The notes under the pieces were generated by a model. It did no database searches and was not told the DNA's origin. It saw nothing but the letters and a program-made list of their open reading frames with translations. 57,986 bases of DNA from positions 1-57,986 of the forward strand of contig DATMML010000094.1 of NCBI GenBank assembly GCA_035570235.1, written 5' to 3'. This DNA comes from Vicinamibacteria bacterium. GTDB lineage: Bacteria; Acidobacteriota; Vicinamibacteria; Fen-336. The translations under genes were made by a program, and so were the position numbers. Positions 15,510 through 23,069 of the stretch are shown here, piece by piece (positions within the stretch are counted from its first letter, which is position 1; each line of letters begins with the position of its first letter).

Positions 15510-17030
15510 GTGTACGAGGCGTACTACGGCTTCGTGGAGAAGCCCTTCAACCTCACCCCCGACCCCAAGTACCTCTATCTGTCCCGGCGCCACGCCGAGG
15601 CCTTCGCCCACCTGGAGTTCGGCCGCCGCGAGCGGGGCGGCTTCATCCTCATCACGGGCGAGGTGGGAACAGGCAAGACCACCCTCGCCCGCTACTTCTT
15701 GGGGCGCCTGCCCGAGAACACCGCCACCGCGGTCGTCCTCTACCCGGCGCTGACCGCGGCCGAGCTGCTCCGCTCGATCCTCGAGGACCTGCACGTCCCC
15801 GCTCCCGGGACCTCCCTGAAGGAGCTGGTGGACACTCTCCACCGCTTCCTCCTGGATTCCCGCCCCCGGGGCCGCGAGGTGGTGCTCCTCATCGACGAGG
15901 CGCAGGACCTCTCGGCCGAGGTGCTGGAGCAGATCCGCCTCATCTCCAATCTGGAGACGGACACGGAGAAGCTGATCCAGATCGTGCTCATGGGGCAGTC
16001 GGAGCTGCAGGAGCTCCTGGCCCGCCGCGAGCTGCGGCAGCTCGCGCAGCGGGTGACCGCCCGCTACCACCTCTCGCCGCTCTCGCGTCCGGAGACGGAG
16101 GAATACGTCCGCCACCGCCTCTCCGTGGCCGGAGGCACGGGCAAGGTGACGTTCACCCCCGCCGCCCTACGTGCCGTCCATCGCCGGGCGGCCGGGATCC
16201 CCCGGCTCATCAACCTCATTTGCGACCGCTCGCTGCTCGCGGGCTTCGTCTCCGGGACGCGGGTGATCGAGGCCGGCATGGTGCGGCGAGCGGCGGACGA
16301 GGTGAAAGGTGATGGCCCCGCCCCCTGGCTCCCGTCCCGTGCCTACGCCCTCCTCGCGGGGGGCGTGGCCGTGGCCCTCGCGCTCGTGGTGACCCTGGCC
16401 GCGCCGCGGACCCTGCGCGCCCCCGAGCCGGAGGCGCCCCCCACCGCACCCGCCGCCGTCTCCCGCTTGGAGCCGGCGCTCCTGGCCATCCCCCACGACG
16501 CGTCCCGGGAGGCCGCCCTCTCCCAAGTGCAGGCCCAGTGGGGGAACGAGCCCCTCGAGAGGACCTCCCTGCGCACCCACCTGGACCAGGTGCGCCACCT
16601 CGACTTGCCGGTGATCCTCGAGATGTTCCACCCTTCCCGGCGGGACACCTGCTTCCTGGCCCTGCTCGGGCTGGAAGGGGGCACGGCCCTGGTGGCGGTG
16701 GGCACCGACTCTCCCTTCCGGGTCGGCGTCGCCGACCTGGACCGGCTCTGGACCCACGAGGCCATCTTCCTCTGGCGCGACTTCCAGGGCCTCGTTCGCC
16801 CGGAGGGGAGGGCGCGGACGGAAGCGTGGGCAAAGGACTCGCTGGCCCGCCTCGGCTATGCTGGTTCCGAGGCCGACTTGAGCACGGTGGTGGGCCGCTT
16901 CCAGCGCGACTCCGCCCTTATCGCCGACGGCGTGATCGGGAGTCGGACGCTCATGACCCTCTACAGCCTGGGACCCTACACCCGACCGCGGTTGAAGGCG
17001 TCCGTGCCCCGCCCCGGAGGCGCCTCGTGA
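15510..17030 (+). CDS. GspA/ExeA-like secretion ATPase with C-terminal peptidoglycan-binding domain
   Basis: The 506-residue protein has an N-terminal AAA domain (GEVGTGKTT about 50, VVLLIDEAQDLS about 130), then a single membrane helix (about 276-298). Next is a C39-peptidase-like periplasmic region (residues about 335-425, without a clear catalytic Cys) and a PG_binding_1 domain near the end (GVIGSRTLMTLYSLGPY). This is the layout of GspA/ExeA, which with GspB helps insert the type II secretin through peptidoglycan. The GTG start has only a weak ribosome-binding site. It overlaps the GspB-like gene by four bases. No secretin or other T2SS gene is in the window. Confidence 0.9.
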   Translation: MYEAYYGFVEKPFNLTPDPKYLYLSRRHAEAFAHLEFGRRERGGFILITGEVGTGKTTLARYFLGRLPENTATAVVLYPALTAAELLRSILEDLHVPAPGTSLKELVDTLHRFLLDSRPRGREVVLLIDEAQDLSAEVLEQIRLISNLETDTEKLIQIVLMGQSELQELLARRELRQLAQRVTARYHLSPLSRPETEEYVRHRLSVAGGTGKVTFTPAALRAVHRRAAGIPRLINLICDRSLLAGFVSGTRVIEAGMVRRAADEVKGDGPAPWLPSRAYALLAGGVAVALALVVTLAAPRTLRAPEPEAPPTAPAAVSRLEPALLAIPHDASREAALSQVQAQWGNEPLERTSLRTHLDQVRHLDLPVILEMFHPSRRDTCFLALLGLEGGTALVAVGTDSPFRVGVADLDRLWTHEAIFLWRDFQGLVRPEGRARTEAWAKDSLARLGYAGSEADLSTVVGRFQRDSALIADGVIGSRTLMTLYSLGPYTRPRLKASVPRPGGAS

Positions 17031-17557
17031 GCCTCATCCTCGAGGCCCTGAAGAAGCTGGAGCGGGAGAAAGGGGTGCCGGAGCGCGGCTTCCTCGTCCT
17101 CGCCCACCTCCCCTGGGCGCGCTCCGGCAAGGCCGGGGCGCGGGCCGCGGGTCTGGTCGCGCTCGTCCTGGCTTTGGCCGCGGCCGCGTTCCTCCTGTGG
17201 CGTTTTCGGCCCGCGGCCCCCCGAGCCGTCGGGCCCACCCCGACCCCCACCCTCGCCGCCCTCCCCCCGCGGGTGGGAGTGCCTGTCCTTCCCTCTCCGA
17301 CCGTGGCCCTCTCCGCCCCCGCGGCGACGGCACCGACCCCCTCCTCCGTCCACGCGCTCCCGCCTCCCCGCCCCCCCGAGGCCGCCGCCGAGTTCCGTCT
17401 CAACGCCATCACGGTGCAGGACGGCCACCCGGTGGCGGTGCTCAACGACCGGATCGTCCGCGAAGGGGACAGTTTCGAGGGCGTGCGCGTCCTCCGCATC
17501 GGGGAGACGGAGGTCGAGATCGAGGTGAAGGGGGAGCGTCGGGTCATCCGGTTCTGA
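17027..17557 (+). CDS. GspB-like general secretion pathway protein
   Basis: The 176-residue protein starts at GTG 17027, overlapping the GspA-like stop as GTGA, with GGAGG in front. It begins VSLILEALKKLEREKG, the conserved N-terminal motif of GspB proteins. A membrane helix (about 40-60), a Pro/Ala-rich periplasmic linker and a C-terminal GspB domain (FRLNAITVQDGHPVAVLND, then a REGDSFEGVRV strand pair) follow. GspB partners GspA in secretin assembly, so the gene pair is a complete GspAB unit. Confidence 0.88.
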   Translation: MSLILEALKKLEREKGVPERGFLVLAHLPWARSGKAGARAAGLVALVLALAAAAFLLWRFRPAAPRAVGPTPTPTLAALPPRVGVPVLPSPTVALSAPAATAPTPSSVHALPPPRPPEAAAEFRLNAITVQDGHPVAVLNDRIVREGDSFEGVRVLRIGETEVEIEVKGERRVIRF

Positions 17558-17566
17558 GGATCGCCC

Positions 17567-18622
17567 ATGCACCTGCGCAACCACACGCCCCTGAGCCTGG
17601 CCTCGCTCTGGCCCGACCTAGGGATCGACCCCGGGGTGTCCCGGCGGGTCGTGAGCCGGCTGGTCTGGGAAGACGGGGATGACCTTGCGGGCGTGCGGGG
17701 GCTGTCGAAGACCCTGGCCCGCGAGCTCCTCACCCGCGGCCGCACCACCCGGCTGGAGGTGCTCGATCGGCGGCAGAGCGCGGTCGATCCCTTCGTGAAG
17801 TACCTCTTCCGGTCCCCGGATGGCCATTCCTTCGAGACCGTCCGCATCCCTCTGGATCGGCCGCGCTGGAGCGTGTGCGTCTCCTCGCAGGCCGGATGCG
17901 CCTTGGCCTGCACGTTTTGCGAGACCGGTCGCCTCGGCTTCGCCCGCAACCTGGAGCCTTGGGAGATCGTGGAGCAGGTCCTGACCGTGCGCCGCGAGTC
18001 CCCGGAGCGACCGGTGACCGGGGTCGTCTTCCAGGGACAGGGCGAGCCCTTCCAGAACTACGAGAACGTGATGCGGGCGGCCGAGATCCTGCGCGATCCC
18101 TCGGGGGGGCGCATCCGCGGCGACCGCATCACGATCTCCACCGTCGGCCTCCTCCCCCAGATCGAGCGCTACACGGACGAGGGGCATCCCTACCGGTTGA
18201 TCCTCTCCCTCACCTCCGCCTTTTCCGAGAAGCGGGCCCAGCTCGTGCCTCTGACCCGCCGCTACGACGTGCCCGCCCTGGCCGGGGCCATGCGGCGGCA
18301 TGCCGCCGTCCGGGGGGGGCCGGTGAGCCTGGCCTGGGTCCTGATGGCGGGAATCAACTCCGGAGCCGACGAGGCACGGGAGCTGGCCCGGCTCTTCGCG
18401 GGCGTCCCCCTGCGGCTCTCCGTGATCGACGTGAACGATCCCGAAGGCCGCTTCCGGCGTGCCGACGCCGAGGAGCGCGGCCGGTTCCTTTCCGCCCTGG
18501 CCGCAAACCGCATCCCCTTCGTCCGCCGCTATTCCGGCGGCCCCGACATCCACGCCGCCTGCGGGATGCTTGCCTCCCGGGCCAGCGGCGGCCGGGCCCT
18601 CGCCGGGCCGGAGCCGGCCTGA
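17567..18622 (+). CDS. RlmN/Cfr-family radical SAM RNA methyltransferase, variant
   Basis: The 351-residue protein has the radical SAM cluster motif CALACTFC inside SSQAGCALACTFCETGRLGF, closely matching RlmN. It also has a C-terminal DIHAACGML that carries the second catalytic Cys used for methyl transfer. The family GMGEP motif reads GQGEP here. RlmN makes 2-methyladenosine at A2503 of 23S rRNA and A37 of some tRNAs. The Met-to-Gln change and the ETG after the cluster suggest a divergent paralogue, so the exact target is uncertain. It starts ten bases after the GspB gene and its stop overlaps sua5. Confidence 0.82.
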   Translation: MHLRNHTPLSLASLWPDLGIDPGVSRRVVSRLVWEDGDDLAGVRGLSKTLARELLTRGRTTRLEVLDRRQSAVDPFVKYLFRSPDGHSFETVRIPLDRPRWSVCVSSQAGCALACTFCETGRLGFARNLEPWEIVEQVLTVRRESPERPVTGVVFQGQGEPFQNYENVMRAAEILRDPSGGRIRGDRITISTVGLLPQIERYTDEGHPYRLILSLTSAFSEKRAQLVPLTRRYDVPALAGAMRRHAAVRGGPVSLAWVLMAGINSGADEARELARLFAGVPLRLSVIDVNDPEGRFRRADAEERGRFLSALAANRIPFVRRYSGGPDIHAACGMLASRASGGRALAGPEPA

Positions 18623-19599
18623 CCGCGCGGGTCCGCCGCGCCGACGAGCCGGGCGCGATCGCGGACGCGGCCGCCGTCCTGAGGGGCGGGGGGGTGGTGG
18701 CCTTCCCCACGGAGACGGTCTACGGCCTGGGGGCCAGCGTCTTCGATCCGCGGGCGGTGGCCCGCGTCTTCGAGGTCAAGGCCCGGCCCTCGTTCGACCC
18801 CTTGATCGCCCACGTGGCGGACGCGGAGGCGGTCTCGCGGGTGGCCACAACCGCCGACCCCCGGGTGGCGCGGCTGGGCGCGCGCTTCTGGCCGGGTCCC
18901 CTGACCCTGGTCCTGCCCCGGCTGCCCTCCGTACCCGACCTCGTCACCGCCGGCCTGGAGACGGTGGGCGTGCGCGTGCCCGACCACCCCGCGGCCCGCG
19001 CCCTCATCCGAGAGGCGGGCACACCGCTTGCCGCCCCCAGCGCCAACCCCTTCGGCTACGTGAGCCCCACCACCGCCGCCCACGTGGCGGAGCAGCTCGG
19101 GGAGGGGGTCGACCTCATCCTGGACGGTGGGCCCTGCCGGGTGGGGCTGGAGTCGACCATCCTCGGGCTCACGGTCGAGCCGCCGTGCCTCCTGCGGCCG
19201 GGCGCGGTCAGTCGGGAGGACCTGGAATCGGCCCTGGGCCAGACGATTGAACTAGCCGGTCCGACCGACCGGCCCACCGCCCCCGGCCAGCTCCTCCGCC
19301 ACTACGCCACCCGCACGCCGCTTACGATCCTGACCGGTCACGCGGGAGCGCCGCCGTTCGGAGCGGGTCGGGTGGGCCTGCTCGCTTTCGCGCACGCGCC
19401 TAAGGGCGCTTCCTACGCGGCGGTGGAGGTGCTGGCGCCGGACGGCCAGGGCACGACCGCCGCCGCCAACCTCTTTGCCGCTCTGCGTCGGCTCGATGCC
19501 CTCGGCCTCGACATCCTCCTCGCCGAGCCCTGCCCCGAGACCGGGATCGGCCGCGCCATCATGGACCGGCTCCGGCGCTGCGCGGCCCCGCGCCCCTGA
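18619..19599 (+). CDS. sua5: Sua5-type L-threonylcarbamoyladenylate synthase
   Basis: The protein has about 326 residues. The N-terminal YrdC domain has VVAFPTETVYGLGA, KARPSFDPLIAHV, FWPGPLTLVL and the SAN motif in APSANPFGYVSPT. The C-terminal Sua5 domain starts after PGQLLRHYAT. It makes the TC-AMP intermediate for t6A37 of ANN-decoding tRNAs. No ATG, GTG or TTG fits the N-terminus: the frame begins LTARVRRADEPGAI from a CTG at 18619 that overlaps the rlmN-like stop as CTGA with GGAG upstream. A CTG start with translational coupling is the simplest reading. Confidence 0.92.
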   Translation: MTARVRRADEPGAIADAAAVLRGGGVVAFPTETVYGLGASVFDPRAVARVFEVKARPSFDPLIAHVADAEAVSRVATTADPRVARLGARFWPGPLTLVLPRLPSVPDLVTAGLETVGVRVPDHPAARALIREAGTPLAAPSANPFGYVSPTTAAHVAEQLGEGVDLILDGGPCRVGLESTILGLTVEPPCLLRPGAVSREDLESALGQTIELAGPTDRPTAPGQLLRHYATRTPLTILTGHAGAPPFGAGRVGLLAFAHAPKGASYAAVEVLAPDGQGTTAAANLFAALRRLDALGLDILLAEPCPETGIGRAIMDRLRRCAAPRP

Positions 19600-19672
19600 C
19601 CCCGCGCGGCGGCCGCAAGGCGGCGCTGCCCTCGGATCCGAGATCGGGCCCCCGGGTCGGCCCGAGACGAGG

Positions 19673-20593
19673 TCAGCCCCGACCGGCCCGCCTCGCAAAG
19701 GCCGCGTGGCGGGGATTCCACTGGTAGGTCACACCCTCCACCGCGAGCTGGAAGTTCGAGGCCCCCCGCCCGTGCCGGCGGTGGGCGTGCCGGATCTCGG
19801 CATCGCTCATGACGGGCCCGTGGTGTCCGGCCAGCACGAGCACGCGCGGGTGGGCGCGCGCCATCAGCGAGGCGTGCTCCTGGGAGCCGTGCCCGTGCTC
19901 CTGGTGCTGGATGTCCGGGAAATGGGCATCGTAAACGGCGAGGTGGGCCTCGCCCAGGAGGGCCCGCTCCACGGCCTGGGTTCGGCGGTTGGGCTCGTGG
20001 TCACAGAGGTAGGCCACGGTGGCGCCGTCGGGGGCGGTGAGCTGGTAGCCCAGGGTGTCGAGAGCCCAGACGGAGCGGCCGGCCCCGCTGTAGTGACGCA
20101 GGGGCTGGGTCACGAGCCGCCAGTCCCCGAAGCGCCGCCGCTCCCCCGGCTTCAGGGTCTGGTAGCGCACGCCTCTCACCGTGCCCGCCCCCAGAAGCTC
20201 CAGGGCCACGTAGAGGGGATGGCCATAGGCGGTGCGGATCGCGCGCAGGGCTTGCGTCGACCCCAGGACGCGGATGTCGAGCCCATTCCCCTTCTCCCAG
20301 AACCAGTCCGCGTCCTTCAGGCCCTCCCAGTGATCGAGGTGGGCGTGGCTCACGAGCACGTGCACGTTGCGGACCACCGCGAAGCGGGCCCGTCGCTTCA
20401 TCGCCCAGCCGAGGGCGGCCAAGCCGCGTCCCGCGTCCAGGAGGAAGAGGTCCTCCCCGTGGAGGACGGAGTAGCAGGACGTGTTGTTGGCGATTCGGGA
20501 GCGGCGGGGGAGGAGGCTGCGCGATCCGCGGCTACCCCACACGTCGAACTGGGTGGGGCGGACGGTTCTTTTCCGCGCGGTCACTCTCCTCAT
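19673..20593 (-). CDS. Metallo-beta-lactamase-fold hydrolase
   Basis: The protein has about 306 residues. SHAHLDHWEGL gives the HxHxDH metal motif, with further ligands in PLRHYSGAG, YLCDHEPN and LAGHHGP. DVWGSRGSRS at the N-terminus matches the phosphodiesterase-like MBL subgroup (PhnP/RNase Z-like). SCYSVLHGEDLFLLDAGRGL is also typical of that subgroup. It has no signal peptide. The ATG at 20593 was chosen; a GTG nine bases later is possible. It is divergent from the acylase gene with 133 bases between. Substrate unknown. Confidence 0.88.
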   Translation of the reverse strand: MRRVTARKRTVRPTQFDVWGSRGSRSLLPRRSRIANNTSCYSVLHGEDLFLLDAGRGLAALGWAMKRRARFAVVRNVHVLVSHAHLDHWEGLKDADWFWEKGNGLDIRVLGSTQALRAIRTAYGHPLYVALELLGAGTVRGVRYQTLKPGERRRFGDWRLVTQPLRHYSGAGRSVWALDTLGYQLTAPDGATVAYLCDHEPNRRTQAVERALLGEAHLAVYDAHFPDIQHQEHGHGSQEHASLMARAHPRVLVLAGHHGPVMSDAEIRHAHRRHGRGASNFQLAVEGVTYQWNPRHAAFARRAGRG

Positions 20594-20726
20594 GGGTCGG
20601 TCATGGGCGCTTCCGTCGCATCCTATCAAAAATCGGTTCCCAAGCGGGCCCGCCCCCGTCGCGGCGGCCAAAGGGCCGCGGCCAGTATCCCCGAGCGGAT
20701 ACCGTGGAGTAAACTCCGGGGCCGTC

Positions 20727-22907
20727 ATGCCCGCGCGCGCCAAAACCCGCTGGCTTGCTCGCATCGTGGCCTTCACCGCCACCCTGCTCGCCCTCTGGGT
20801 CGTCCTCGCGCCCCGTCCGCCCGCGCGGCCCTCGCCCCGTCTGGCCGCCGCCGCCCTGCGGCACGACGTCCGCATCCTGCGCGACAGCTGGGGCGTACCC
20901 CACGTGTTCGGCAAGACCGACGCCGACGCGGCCTATGGCCTGGCTTGGGCCCACGCCGAGGACGACTTCCCCACCATCCAGGGTGCGCTCCTGGCCGCCC
21001 GCGGCCGGCTGGCCTCCGTTTTCGGCCCCCCCGCTGCGCCCAACGACTACATGGTGGCCCTGCTCAGGGTCTGGGACGTGGTCGAGGCGAGATACGAAAA
21101 GGACCTCTCGCCGGAGGCGCGCGCGATCTGCGAGGCCTACGCGGACGGCATCAACCACTACGCCGCCCTCCACCCCGGGGCCGCCCTTCCCGGCCTCTAC
21201 CCGGTGCGGGGGCAGGACGTGGTGGCCGGCTTCGTCCACAAGCTGCCGCTCTTCTTCGGCCTGGACCGGGTGCTGGGCGGGCTCTTCGGACCGACGCGCC
21301 CCGAGGCCCCCTCCCGCCGCGCGCGGGCGGATCCTCCGGGGGAGAACGAGGCCGCGCTGGGATCCAATACGATCGCGGTCGCCCCCCGCCGCTCGGCCGA
21401 TGGCTACACGAGGCTGGCCGTGAACTCCCACCAGCCGTGGGCGGGTCCCGTCGCCTGGTACGAGGTGCACCTCAGAAGCGAGCAGGGTTGGGACATGGTG
21501 GGCGGGGTATTCCCGGGGGCGCCGGTCGTCCTCCACGGCCACAACCGCGACCTGGGCTGGGCCCACACCGTGAACCGGCCCCGCCTCATCGACGTCTACC
21601 TCCTGGAAACGAACCCCAGAAACCGCAACCAGTACCGCTTCGACGGGGCCTGGCGGGAACTCGAGGTGCGCACGGTGCCGATCGAGGTGAAGCTCTTCGG
21701 GCCTCTTCACTGGACGTTCTGGCGCGAGACCCTGTGGTCCGTCCACGGGCCGGTGGTGCGGCGACCCCACGGCACCTACGCGATCCGCTTCGCGGGCATG
21801 GGTGAGGTCCGGCAAGTGGAGCAGTGGTACCGCATGAACCGGGCGCGCAGCCTGGAGGAGTGGCACGGGGCCATGAGGATGGGCGCCCTGCCCATGTTCA
21901 ACTGCGGTTACGCGGACCGCGAGGGCAACATCGAGTACGTCTACAACGCACGCCTGCCCCTCCGCGGGGAGACCGACGGCGGGGAGGGCTATCTCGCCGG
22001 CGACACCTCGGCCACTCTCTGGACGGAGTACCTTCCCTTCGACGAGTTGCCCCGGGTGACCAATCCCCCCTCGGGCTTCGTCATCAACTCCAACAGCTCC
22101 CCCTTCCAGGCCACCCTCGGCCCCGGCAACCCGGACCCCGCGCGTTACCCTCCAAGCCTCGGGATCGAGACGCACCTGACCAACCGCGCGCGGCGGGCCC
22201 TCGAGCTCTTCGGGGGAGACAGCTCCGTGACCCGGGAGGCCTTCGACCGCTACAAGTTCGACACCGCTTATTCTCCCGACTCGACGACCGCCCGCCGCTT
22301 CCACGAGATCGTGGACGGCCGCCTTCCCGACGACCCGCTCCTGCGGGAGGCGGCCGACCTCCTGCGGCGCTGGAACCTGGACACGGATCCCGCGAACCCC
22401 GCGGCCGCCCTCGCCCTGCTGACGCTCCGGCCCGGGGACGCCGACCAACCGCCGCCCCTCGAGCGCTTCGCGCTCCTGGCCCGCCTGGAAGAGGCGGCCC
22501 GAACTCTAAGGCAGACGTACGGACGCCTGGACGTGCCCTGGGGCGAGGTCCACCGCCTGCGCCGCGGGACGGTGGACTTGCCGGTGGGGGGCGGTCCGGA
22601 CACCCTCCACGCGGTCTATGCCCGCCCGGCCGCGGATGGGCGACTCGTGGGCTGGGCGGGCGACAGCTACGTCCTGCAGGTGGAGTGGGACCCCGCGGGC
22701 CGAGTCCGCTCGCGCAGCATCCACCAGTACGGAAGCGCCACCCTCGACGAGCGATCGCCCCACTACGCCGACCAGGCCCCGCTCTTCGTGCGGCGGGAGC
22801 TGAAGCCCGTGTGGCTGAACGAGGCCGAGATTCGGGAGCACCTGGAGCGGGAGTACCGGCCGGGGCAGGAGACCTTCCCCGGGAGTCGTCCCCATGCCAC
22901 CCCCTGA
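20727..22907 (+). CDS. Penicillin-acylase family Ntn hydrolase
   Basis: The 726-residue protein has an N-terminal hydrophobic signal or anchor (residues about 10-28), then an alpha-chain region starting HDVRILRDSWGVPHVFGKTD. The autocleavage site is in EAALGSNTIAV, leaving Ser213 as beta-chain N-terminal nucleophile. PPSGFVINSNSSPF and QWYRMNRARS further support the family. Members cleave amide bonds of penicillins, aculeacins or acyl-homoserine lactones in the periplasm; the substrate cannot be read from sequence. The C-terminal part contains the usual VGWAGDSYVLQVEW strand set. It precedes ppc by 162 non-coding bases. Confidence 0.92.
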   Translation: MPARAKTRWLARIVAFTATLLALWVVLAPRPPARPSPRLAAAALRHDVRILRDSWGVPHVFGKTDADAAYGLAWAHAEDDFPTIQGALLAARGRLASVFGPPAAPNDYMVALLRVWDVVEARYEKDLSPEARAICEAYADGINHYAALHPGAALPGLYPVRGQDVVAGFVHKLPLFFGLDRVLGGLFGPTRPEAPSRRARADPPGENEAALGSNTIAVAPRRSADGYTRLAVNSHQPWAGPVAWYEVHLRSEQGWDMVGGVFPGAPVVLHGHNRDLGWAHTVNRPRLIDVYLLETNPRNRNQYRFDGAWRELEVRTVPIEVKLFGPLHWTFWRETLWSVHGPVVRRPHGTYAIRFAGMGEVRQVEQWYRMNRARSLEEWHGAMRMGALPMFNCGYADREGNIEYVYNARLPLRGETDGGEGYLAGDTSATLWTEYLPFDELPRVTNPPSGFVINSNSSPFQATLGPGNPDPARYPPSLGIETHLTNRARRALELFGGDSSVTREAFDRYKFDTAYSPDSTTARRFHEIVDGRLPDDPLLREAADLLRRWNLDTDPANPAAALALLTLRPGDADQPPPLERFALLARLEEAARTLRQTYGRLDVPWGEVHRLRRGTVDLPVGGGPDTLHAVYARPAADGRLVGWAGDSYVLQVEWDPAGRVRSRSIHQYGSATLDERSPHYADQAPLFVRRELKPVWLNEAEIREHLEREYRPGQETFPGSRPHATP

Positions 22908-23069
22908 GGTGTCCCCTTCCCCTACCGCCGTCTTCGGGGCGGCTCCCGCCCCCCGCGGGCGCGCCCTCCGCCCCTGCCCTTCGAAGGACGCCCCCTCGCG
23001 CCGCTCCTCGATGCCGCCCACGCGGGGGCGGCGGCTTCGCCTAGGGCGTCCGGGCCCAGGGAGAGCGCG

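Noticed and set aside
20601-22448. Minus-strand ORF of 615 codons opposite the acylase
   Set aside because: It is a shadow; the acylase has its Ser213 cleavage site and conserved strands.
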